Assembly (NCBI RefSeq): GCF_050286925.1
Contig: NZ_JBFWFX010000026.1
Span: 1-20,350, forward strand
DNA: 20,350 bases
Origin: Caloranaerobacter sp050286925
GTDB taxonomy: Bacteria; Bacillota; Clostridia; Tissierellales; Thermohalobacteraceae
Direction: 5' to 3'
The position numbers were made by a program, and so were the translations under genes. How positions within the stretch are numbered: position 1 is the stretch's first letter; the number at the start of each line of letters is the position of its first letter. Below the pieces are notes generated by a model. The model searched no databases. It had not been told where the DNA came from and saw nothing but the letters and a program-made list of their open reading frames with translations. Shown in pieces: positions 14,352 through 20,350 of the stretch.

Positions 14352-14446
14352 GAAATATTGTATCCATAATAAAAGGAGTGTTTTGGATGGTAAAAAGAAG
14401 ATGGAAGATTCTTTATTTTTTAGAAAAAAATAAAGGAGGAGTAAAT

Positions 14447-14860
14447 TTGCGTAACATTAATTATAAATATATAGACGAATTTGATAAGAATGATTTAAAA
14501 GAATTATATGAAGATGCAGGTTGGACAACATATACTAAGGATTTATCTAAGCTTATCAAAGCTATAAAACTTTCATTGATGACTATATCAGCATGGGATG
14601 GTGATAAATTAGTTGGTCTAATTAGAGTGGTTGGAGATGGTCAAACAATAATATATATACAAGATATTTTGGTATTGGATTCATATAAAAGAAATGGAAT
14701 AGGATCAAAGCTATTGAGTCTCATATTAGACAAATATAAAGATGTACGTCAAAAAGTTTTATTAACAAATGATAGTGAAGAGACGAGAGGTTTTTATCAG
14801 TCAAATGGTTTTAACTCATGTGATCGAGGAGAGTTAGTTGCTTTTGTAAATTTTAACTAG
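14447..14860 (+). CDS. GNAT family N-acetyltransferase
   Basis: This 137-aa protein has the GNAT acetyl-CoA binding motif at about residues 81-90 (KRNGIGSKLL, matching R/QxxGxG/A), preceded by the beta-strand YIQDILVLDSY and followed by FYQSNGF near the C-terminus. It would transfer an acetyl group from acetyl-CoA to an unknown amine. I choose the TTG at 14447 because AAAGGAGGA ends 7 bases upstream and the protein then has the usual family length. An in-frame extension of 23 codons from 14378 exists but is unlikely to be the main start. The gene follows the clean site at 14283; its own end site is missing, and the duplicated DUF3795 block begins about 35 bases after its stop. Confidence 0.85.
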   Translation: MRNINYKYIDEFDKNDLKELYEDAGWTTYTKDLSKLIKAIKLSLMTISAWDGDKLVGLIRVVGDGQTIIYIQDILVLDSYKRNGIGSKLLSLILDKYKDVRQKVLLTNDSEETRGFYQSNGFNSCDRGELVAFVNFN

Positions 14861-14913
14861 ATTAGAAAACTAACTGATAATTTTTTACTATTAAAAAAGA
14901 AGGGGAATCTATT

Positions 14914-15219
14914 ATGAAAAAAGTTATTGGAGCATGTGGGTGCATTTGCAGTGATTGCAGGATTTATGAAAAGGATTGTAAGGGATGTCATGCTATAAAG
15001 GGTAAGCCATGTTGGTTGCATGAAGTAGGGCTTGATGTTTGTGATTTTTATGAATGCTGTGTAATGGATAAAGGGCTAGAACATTGTGGAGAATGTAGAG
15101 AAATTCCATGTAACAAGTTTTGGGAGAATAAAAATCCTGCATGGACTGAAGAACAACACAAAAAAATTGTAGAACAGAGAGTTACTTTGCTTAAAGGATT
15201 AGCTCAGAATAAATTTTGA
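14914..15219 (+). CDS. DUF3795 Cys-rich protein
   Basis: This 101-aa protein matches DUF3795: KVIGACGCICSDCRIYEKDC, KGCHAIKGKPCWL, VCDFYECCV, HCGECREIPCNKF and a C-terminal helix KKIVEQRVTLLKGLAQN. It has 14 Cys, most in paired motifs that suggest zinc or metal-cluster binding. The biochemical function of the family is unknown. The ATG at 14914 follows AAGGGGAATC. It is intact, unlike the homologue at 5200, which gained two single bases. Confidence 0.85.
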   Translation: MKKVIGACGCICSDCRIYEKDCKGCHAIKGKPCWLHEVGLDVCDFYECCVMDKGLEHCGECREIPCNKFWENKNPAWTEEQHKKIVEQRVTLLKGLAQNKF

Positions 15220-15324
15220 TTTTAGAATTCAAATGGAGAATTTAAAATCTAGTTATTGGATGCACTTGGGTACAGTTTCATGAAAATAAAATTTGAAATT
15301 GAATTAAGATTGAAGGGAGATAAA

Positions 15325-15583
15325 ATGAGACAAGCAATTGACAGTATTACAGATTTTATTTTTATGGAGGATAAATTAGAAAGTGCAGATATAATATTGA
15401 TACCAGATAGTTTTTCCACCTTCAGTAAAAATTATTGTATCTCCAGTGACAGATGGGAAGGATATTCGTAAAGATAACTGGTTTTTAGATGTAAACAAGA
15501 CTAAAAGAGTTATGAGTGAGGTTATTAAAATAGGAAAATACTTTGAAAGCCATATACCTAATTTGGCTAATAAACCAGAATGA
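15325..15583 (+). pseudogene. Internally deleted YdcF-like relic (copy 2)
   Basis: From ATG 15325 (after GAAGGGAGAT) the frame reads MRQAIDSITDFIFMEDKLES then ADIILIPDS and stops near 15471. A second frame downstream carries KIIVSPVTDGKDIRKDNWF, VNKTKRVMSEVIKIGKYFES and HIPNLANKPE, ending at TGA 15581-15583. N- and C-terminal ends of a probable YdcF-like protein are joined with most of the middle missing. The break is shared with copy 1 (5613-5862), so this gene was already dead when the block was duplicated. Confidence 0.6.
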
Positions 15584-15600
15584 CTTTAGTATCAATATCG

Positions 15601-15668
15601 GCTAACATAGTAGTCCAGATATTTTGCAAGAAACATGTAAAACATCTGGACTATTTGAAATATTAGGT
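15601..15668 (+). other. attC-like recombination site
   Basis: Left box GCTAAC (15601-15606); arms TAGTCCAGAT (15611-15620) and ATCTGGACTA (15644-15653) are perfect complements; an inner stem TTTTGC/GTAAAA follows. The right box is ATTAGGT (15662-15668), with A for the first G. The inner segment is shared with the site at 8567. Confidence 0.75.
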
Positions 15669-15713
15669 GAAAGAGTAATGGAATACTTATAGGGATTTAA
15701 GGGGGGAAGAACA

Positions 15714-16463
15714 GTGGGAAAGATAAATTACAATGATATTAGTAAGATATATGATGATGTTAGAGATGAAGAAATGACCATAATAAATAGTTTCTTAGAT
15801 GAAGTTAAGATATCTAAGGCAACTAAAATTCTTGACGTTGGATGTGGTACAGGGAACTATACTAACATACTGCAAAAGATAACGAAAGCAGAAGTGTATG
15901 GGGTAGATGCATCAGAAGGAATGTTAGAAAAAGCTAAAGAAAAAAACCAACATATTATTCTAAAAGTTGGTTTGGCAACAGACATTCCATTTGAAGATTG
16001 TATTTTTGACTTCGTGTATATGACGGATGTTATCCATCATATTAAAGATATAGATAAAATGTTTTTAGAATTTTATAGAGTTTTAAAAAATGGAGGTAAG
16101 GTCTGTATAAGTACACAGTCACATAGGCAAATAGACCTTAGATATATGTCAGAGTTTTTCCCATCAACAGCTATTGTTGATAAGCAAAGATATCCAGATA
16201 TAGAAGAAATAATTAGCTCAGCAAAGAAAAATGGATTTAGTTTTCTAAAGATTGAAATAATTAGCGAAGGAGAAGAAGTAGAGTTAGGAAATAAATTTTT
16301 AGAATTATTAGAGAAAAAAGGCTATTCGATGCTACATTTGATTTCGGATGAAGATTACCAAATAGGGTTGAATAGGGTAAAAAGTGAAATGAAGAATGGC
16401 CTTATCAAAAGAAAATCAGCGGGTGGGACTTTAGTTTGGTTAATTAAGAATGAAAAAATGTAA
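15714..16463 (+). CDS. Class I SAM-dependent methyltransferase
   Basis: This 249-aa protein has the Rossmann-type SAM-binding motifs: ILDVGCGTGNYT (motif I, about 39-50), an acidic residue after strand 2 (VYGVDASEGM, D65), FDFVYMTDVIHHIKD (about 100-114) and a later LKNGGKVCIST strand. This is the ubiquinone/menaquinone methyltransferase-like (Methyltransf_11/25) pattern; the substrate is unknown. The GTG start at 15714 follows AAGGGGGGAAGA, which is decisive. The frame is intact. It starts 46 bases after the ATTAGGT box; its end site is not visible, as a truncated small ORF follows. Confidence 0.85.
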   Translation: MGKINYNDISKIYDDVRDEEMTIINSFLDEVKISKATKILDVGCGTGNYTNILQKITKAEVYGVDASEGMLEKAKEKNQHIILKVGLATDIPFEDCIFDFVYMTDVIHHIKDIDKMFLEFYRVLKNGGKVCISTQSHRQIDLRYMSEFFPSTAIVDKQRYPDIEEIISSAKKNGFSFLKIEIISEGEEVELGNKFLELLEKKGYSMLHLISDEDYQIGLNRVKSEMKNGLIKRKSAGGTLVWLIKNEKM

Positions 16464-16493
16464 CTTTGGGAAAACTTCGTGGGTTTTTATTTG

Positions 16494-16655
16494 ATGCAAA
16501 ATTTATTTTTAGGAGATAATTTATTTCCACACGAAGATGAGGGGAATATTAGAGTTGTGGCAGTTGTAGATAGAGAAGGAGATATACATTGGATAGATTC
16601 TGATGACTTAAGATTAATTGAGGTTGATGGCAATAAGATAGAAGATTTATTGTAA
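16494..16655 (+). pseudogene. Short acidic hypothetical ORF, probably a 3' remnant
   Basis: A frame open from 16467 has an ATG at 16494 and encodes MQNLFLGDNLFPHEDEGNIR, then VVAVVDREGDIHWIDSDDLR, ending EVDGNKIEDLL at TAA 16653-16655. The product is about 53 aa, very acidic and beta-rich at its end. No ribosome-binding site lies before the ATG, and the ending looks like the tail of a longer protein. I do not recognise the family. Its position directly after the methyltransferase stop suggests a deletion that removed the cassette site and this gene's 5' part. Confidence 0.4.
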
Positions 16656-16718
16656 TATTTTTTTTGAATCGTAAAGCTAGTATATTGAAAGTAAGAAAAT
16701 CATAATGGAGGATCATAT

Positions 16719-17312
16719 ATGGATATTGTGTTCCTAATAATAGGATTAGCATTAACATTAATAGATATATTTTTGAAGATAAGAACTTTGAAAGAAAACA
16801 TTTTTAAGAGAATATTTTTTATTGTATTTGGATTAGCTACTTTGTATTTTGTAGATAAGACATTCTTGTATATATCTACTAGAGCTATTTTTTGTGGTCT
16901 AATAATTGGAATTGTTTTTATGGGAATTCATATATTAGTAGCTAAAGGAGTTAAGCTAAAAAAAGAAAATGTAAACAAAGGATTAATCTATACTAGCTTA
17001 TTAATTTATGGATTAGAATTACCAGCGGAAGAATTCTTATACCGAGGAATTATTCTTATTCCACTTTTAGAACTATTTCAACCTATTGTAGCTATCTCAT
17101 TAACATCAGTCTTATTTTTAGGACTTCATTTAAAAACTTGGAACAACAAGTTTGTTTGGATAGGCTCATTAGTTTTGGGGTTAATATGTGCTATAAGTGT
17201 TTATTTAACAAAGAGTATTTGGACTGCTATTATAATTCATAATTTAAATGATTTTGGATTTATGACTTTAGTAAATAAAAGGAATATATTCAAAGAAAAG
17301 TATGCTGATTAG
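16719..17312 (+). CDS. CPBP family intramembrane metalloprotease
   Basis: This 197-aa protein has about six membrane segments and the CPBP (Abi/CAAX protease) motifs in order: E104-E105...R109 in AEEFLYRG, H137 in LFLGLHLK, and H174-N175...D178 in IIIHNLNDF. These polar residues form the intramembrane active site. Family members cleave prenylated or other membrane proteins; in Firmicutes several act in bacteriocin self-immunity. The ATG at 16719 follows ATGGAGGATC. The gene is intact. No bacteriocin gene is visible nearby, so an immunity role is only a possibility. Confidence 0.85.
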   Translation: MDIVFLIIGLALTLIDIFLKIRTLKENIFKRIFFIVFGLATLYFVDKTFLYISTRAIFCGLIIGIVFMGIHILVAKGVKLKKENVNKGLIYTSLLIYGLELPAEEFLYRGIILIPLLELFQPIVAISLTSVLFLGLHLKTWNNKFVWIGSLVLGLICAISVYLTKSIWTAIIIHNLNDFGFMTLVNKRNIFKEKYAD

Positions 17313-17492
17313 TTGGAATTTTCATAAATATTAATATTCTAATATTTTTCATATCATTATAACAAGATTTTTATAAATTTGGGAGGTTAGGGAATGAGAA
17401 GAGGAATAGAAAATGAGAAAAGCTATAAAAGTAGTAACACAGGAAAATAAAGTGAAAAATTAAATGTTTATGTAGATCCACGTATTGAACTT

Positions 17493-18425
17493 TTGTCAAT
17501 AATTCAATATCTGGCAGATTTCAACTGTAAAGATATTGTAATATACAATAAAGATACAACCTATAAAGCTGATGTGGATAAATATTTTTCTCCATATAAA
17601 AATCATCGGGTAGTTTCTCTTTATGAGGAAATGGCGAAAGATGGATTTGTTTATCATGTGCCGCCAAAACTTATTTTATATTTAGATGATAAATACAAGG
17701 AACAGGATAGTAAAATGATACCTTATCATGAAATTATATCAGGAGTTGATGGAAGGAATAAGATTAAAGAGTTTATTAGACAGATGGTAGATTTTAAAAA
17801 CGAAACTAAATTTGATGACTTTTATAAAAATCATCAAGAATATTATCATAAGATAACTACAAAAATACAGAATATATTAAAGAGTAATAACTGCTTAGAA
17901 AATCTTATAAAGTATTATGGTGCAAAACAGAATAGTTATAATATAATAGTTGTTCCATTATATAGTGGTGCATATGGGATAAGAATACTAGGAAAAGATG
18001 AAAAATTTGATACTTTCTGTATTATACCACCTGTTGAAAATTCACAATATTTAACAAGCTTTGTTTGGCATGAGTTTAGTCATTCCTATGTTAATCCTCT
18101 AACTGAAGAAAGCAAAAATGAAGTTGATAAATACAAAGATTTATATGCACCTATTTCTAATATAATGACAGAGCAAGCATATAGAACTTGGGAGACATGT
18201 GTGAATGAACATATTGTCAGAGCAGTAACTTCGAGGTTATGTTACAAGGTTTTTGGTGAGAAGTCTGCGAAAGAAGAAATTAAATGGCATAAAGAAAGGG
18301 GTTTTTTATATATTGACAAGTTATATGAAAAACTAATTGAATATGAAAATAATCGTAATAAGTATACAACTTTTAAAGAGTTTTATCCAGAGTTATTAAA
18401 AGTTTTTGAAGAAGTATCAGAATAA
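17493..18425 (+). CDS. DUF4932-like putative metalloprotease, 5' end uncertain
   Basis: From TTG 17493 the product is 310 aa, resembling DUF4932, with a zinc-protease signature H193-E194-F-S-H197 in FVWHEFSHSYVNPL. The frame is open upstream to 17451 and includes LNVYVDPRIELL, which fits the family's usual start, so the true N-terminus lies earlier. An ATG at 17413 (MRKAIKVVTQENKVKN) after GGGAGG is in another frame; a one- or two-base shift near 17445-17465 would join them. Either the gene carries a frameshift at its 5' end or starts at an unusual codon. DUF4932 proteins are usually exported, but no signal peptide remains. The substrate is unknown. Confidence 0.65.
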   Translation: MSIIQYLADFNCKDIVIYNKDTTYKADVDKYFSPYKNHRVVSLYEEMAKDGFVYHVPPKLILYLDDKYKEQDSKMIPYHEIISGVDGRNKIKEFIRQMVDFKNETKFDDFYKNHQEYYHKITTKIQNILKSNNCLENLIKYYGAKQNSYNIIVVPLYSGAYGIRILGKDEKFDTFCIIPPVENSQYLTSFVWHEFSHSYVNPLTEESKNEVDKYKDLYAPISNIMTEQAYRTWETCVNEHIVRAVTSRLCYKVFGEKSAKEEIKWHKERGFLYIDKLYEKLIEYENNRNKYTTFKEFYPELLKVFEEVSE

Positions 18426-18500
18426 GATTTAAGGGCTGATTTTTATAATAACTATCTATTCAATATATTTTTACAAGGGTGCATTAGTTTATTTTTTTGT

Positions 18501-18554
18501 AGAGCTTGAAGGTATTTCAAATATGCTACCGCATGAACTTCAAGAACGTTAGTA
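18501..18554 (+). other. attC-like site, left box unclear
   Basis: The right box GTTAGTA (18548-18554) is preceded by AAC. Arms CTTGAAG (18505-18511) and CTTCAAG (18538-18544) pair perfectly, and GGTA (18511-18514) can pair with TACC (18527-18530) with bulged bases between. A left box may be ATAATAAC near 18445-18453. Confidence 0.5.
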
Positions 18555-18594
18555 GAAATGTAATCAATCTATTTTTGGGAAAATGGGATTTTTT

Positions 18595-18864
18595 ATGGAG
18601 AAGGATATTAGTAATTTAGAAATAAGATTACCAGTAAAACGATTAAATAGAATTTTATCAATGTTACTTTTGGAAATGAAGGATTTATCAGATGAAGATA
18701 GAGATTTGCCAATTCGTTGGAATATAATGCACATGTATACAAGTTTACAAATTGCAAAAATATTAGCACTTAAATGAGGGATAAATCCAGAAATAGCAGG
18801 AATAGCAGCAGCTTTTCATGATATTAGTGTAGTAAAGACAAAGAGACATGAAGATGTCTTATGA
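18595..18864 (+). pseudogene. Broken HD-domain protein gene (copy 2)
   Basis: This homologue of 5997-6430 keeps the N-terminus (MEKDISNLEIRLPVKRLNRI, intact here) but has a TGA at 18775-18777 where copy 1 has CGA. The HD pair region reads IAAAFHDISVVKTKRHE and is joined directly to the final DVL residues, so about 50 codons including KDVDSLDRYLHG are deleted. The second metal-site motif is lost; the gene is dead. Upstream of 18595 an in-frame ATG at 18583 exists, but the start at 18595 matches copy 1. Confidence 0.85.
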
Positions 18865-18900
18865 TATATATTGAGGTATTTAATTAAGGAGTTGAATAAG

Positions 18901-20139
18901 ATGAAAAGAGTATTAAGCATAATAGTTTGTAGTGTAATAATTGTTTATTCATTAGCTGGATGTAGTATAGATATTAGTAATTGGATTTCAAATAAAGATT
19001 TATCATTTGACAAAGAGAAAATTGAAAAAAGTGTTGTGGAAGCGAACACACAATTCGCATTTGATATTTTCAAAGAGCTTAACAAAGAAGACAAAGGGAA
19101 AAACATATTCATATCACCTTTTAGTATATCGGCTGCTCTTTCTATGACATATCAGGGAGCAAATGGTACAACTAAGGAAGTAATGTCTAATGCTTTAAGG
19201 TATAAAGAGATTGATATAAACATACTTAACGAAAGTTACAAAAATCTATTAAGATATTTAAAACAGGTTGACAGTAAAATAGAACTAGACATTAATAATT
19301 CTATATGGATTAGAGAAGGGGAAAATATTAAAGAGGATTTTTTATCAGTAAATAGGGAAGTATTTGATGCTTATATTGCTGAAATCGATTTTTCTAAAGA
19401 AGATGCTGCAGACAAAATAAACAATTGGATTAGTGATTCTACAAAGGGGAAAATAAAGAAAATGATTACATCACCAATATCATCACAGGTAGTTATGTAT
19501 CTGATTAATGCTATCTATTTTAAGGGAGAGTGGACAGAAAAGTTTGATAAGAGAAAAACCTTTAATAGCAAGTTTTACACAAATGAAGGAAAGACTAAAG
19601 ATGTTATGATGATGTACAGAAAAGGTAATGTTGAATATGTTCAAGGAGATGACTATAGAGCAGTTAGATTACCATATGGAAATGGTAAAACATCTATGTA
19701 TTGCATACTTCCTAATGAAGATATTTCAATAAATCAATTTATAGAAGATATGACACAAGATAAGTGGGAAGAAATAAGGAAAAGTGTATCAGAAACAAAA
19801 GATGTTATACTTCAAATACCACGTTTTAAGATAGAATATGGTATAAAGAAGCTAAATGATAGTCTAGCCGCATTAGGAATGGGAGAAGCTTTTAGTATAA
19901 ATGCAGATTTTTCAGGTATACGTGAAGGAATTTTTATAAGTAGAGTACTTCACAAAGCAGTTATTGAAGTTAATGAAGAAGGAAGTGAAGCAGTTGGAGT
20001 TACTGTAGAAGAAAACACAAAATCTGCTATAATGGAAAAACCGATAACATTTATTGTTAATAGACCATTTGTATTTATTATTACAGATGGTGAAACTGGA
20101 ACAATATTATTTATGGGAAAATTATGTGATATAGATTAA
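18901..20139 (+). CDS. Lipoprotein serpin (serine/cysteine protease inhibitor)
   Basis: This 412-aa protein starts with a lipoprotein signal peptide: MKRVLS, a hydrophobic stretch and the lipobox SLAGC (C21), so it should be tethered outside the membrane. The rest is a full serpin: FISPFSISAALSMTYQGANG near the N-terminus, INAIYFKGEW, the hinge VNEEGSEAVGVTVEE of the reactive-centre loop, and the C-terminal NRPFVFIITDGETGTILFMG. Small residues in the hinge (GSEAVGVT) fit an inhibitory, loop-inserting serpin. The cleavage (P1) residue is uncertain, as the loop TKSAIMEKPI is about three residues longer than in alpha-1-antitrypsin. The ATG at 18901 follows AAGGAG; an in-frame TTG at 18871 is unlikely. 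The gene is intact and the last before the terminator. Confidence 0.92.
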   Translation: MKRVLSIIVCSVIIVYSLAGCSIDISNWISNKDLSFDKEKIEKSVVEANTQFAFDIFKELNKEDKGKNIFISPFSISAALSMTYQGANGTTKEVMSNALRYKEIDINILNESYKNLLRYLKQVDSKIELDINNSIWIREGENIKEDFLSVNREVFDAYIAEIDFSKEDAADKINNWISDSTKGKIKKMITSPISSQVVMYLINAIYFKGEWTEKFDKRKTFNSKFYTNEGKTKDVMMMYRKGNVEYVQGDDYRAVRLPYGNGKTSMYCILPNEDISINQFIEDMTQDKWEEIRKSVSETKDVILQIPRFKIEYGIKKLNDSLAALGMGEAFSINADFSGIREGIFISRVLHKAVIEVNEEGSEAVGVTVEENTKSAIMEKPITFIVNRPFVFIITDGETGTILFMGKLCDID

Positions 20140-20156
20140 GAAATTAATTTCTTAGT

Positions 20157-20230
20157 AATCAGACATCTCCTAGAATTACTCATTTTAGTTATGAGCAATA
20201 TTCCTAGGATTAGATGTCTGATTTTTTTAT
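20157..20230 (+). terminator. Conserved module-end terminator hairpin (copy 3)
   Basis: AATCAGACATCT (20157-20168) pairs with AGATGTCTGATT (20212-20223), with CTCCTAG/CTAGGAT inside and seven T after the stem. It is the most regular of the three copies and follows the serpin stop by 17 bases. Confidence 0.85.
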
Positions 20231-20350
20231 AATCCATAGGAAATTATAATAAAATCCCATATTTTAAAAATTTAATGTTGATTTTATTGAAACTTTGTCT
20301 GGCATGTTTACATGCCAGAGTCGTTATAAACTGTATTAATTTGTGGATAA
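20230..20350. repeat. Terminal direct repeat, right copy
   Basis: Identical to 1-121 over all 121 bases. It follows the module 3 terminator directly, so joining the end to the start of the sequence places leader A after a terminator, as leaders B and C are placed. Confidence 0.95.

Larger units (their letters stand above)
14895..15668 (+). repeat. Duplicated DUF3795-YdcF block, copy 2
   Basis: This is the better-preserved copy of the block at 5181-5955. It contains an intact DUF3795 gene, the same spacer hairpin (GATTTT/AAAATC), the YdcF relic with the same internal deletion and a complete cassette site. After the site the two copies diverge: a methyltransferase follows here, an HD gene in copy 1. 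Confidence 0.9.

Noticed and set aside
1..20350. Insertion sequence or transposon as the source of the repeats
   Set aside because: No transposase-like protein, no target-site duplications, and the inverted repeats differ from unit to unit while matching within each unit, unlike the fixed ends of one transposon.

Overview
The window is about 20 kb of very AT-rich DNA. Ribosome-binding sites are strong (AGGAGG-like), TTG and GTG starts are used, and the families are typical of low-GC Firmicutes (DUF3795, DUF5412, DUF4652-like, DUF4932, CPBP protease, bacterial serpin). I infer Clostridium or a close relative; no rRNA or housekeeping marker settles it. Every gene I can support lies on the + strand. 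Almost all are small, unrelated accessory genes, and many are broken. I see no integrase, transposase, replication gene, tRNA or CRISPR array.

The main signal lies between the genes. Most gaps hold an imperfect inverted repeat bounded on the left by a ...TAAC box and on the right by a CGTTA... box. This is the order and layout of integron attC sites (RYYYAAC ... stem-loop ... GTTRRRY). In at least six units the first 9-16 bases of the unit (starting GTTA) are nearly the reverse complement of the last 9-16 bases of the same unit, for example 15 of 16 for 12015-12030 against 13151-13166. That is expected if each unit was once a circular cassette with a folded attC. The region therefore reads as a cassette array in a Firmicute, with no integrase in view.

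The array has three modules. Each begins with a related ~250-270 bp leader (199-456, 6561-6831, 11751-12021) that ends in a short hairpin and a GTTA box preceded by A rather than C. Each ends with a near-identical terminator-like hairpin (6483-6558, 11677-11750, 20157-20230). Module 1 (199-6558): two TIM-barrel sugar isomerase-like genes, wrecked 2H phosphoesterase, metallo-beta-lactamase, DUF4652-like and YdcF genes, a membrane-anchored HTH gene, DUF5412, broken DUF3795/YdcF/HD genes and the last codons of a lost serpin. Module 2 (6561-11750): membrane protein, anchored hypothetical, truncated ORF, small ORF, NUDIX-ASCH pair, membrane protein, 239-aa GNAT/ParB-like protein, and an emptied mini-cassette. 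Module 3 (11751-20230): DUF6414-like gene with an amber stop, HNH protein, GNAT, intact DUF3795 with YdcF relic, methyltransferase, CPBP protease, DUF4932 metalloprotease-like protein, HD relic and an intact lipoprotein serpin.

Modules 1 and 3 share duplicated blocks that have decayed differently: module 1 keeps most of the HD gene and only the serpin tail, while module 3 keeps the serpin and a wrecked HD gene. Bases 1-121 are repeated exactly at 20230-20350. Joining the ends restores a terminator-to-leader junction, so the sequence may be circular, a tandem repeat, or a contig bounded by a collapsed repeat. The genes do not form one pathway; they look like a store of independent functions (hydrolysis, acylation, methylation, proteolysis and its inhibition, possible defence).
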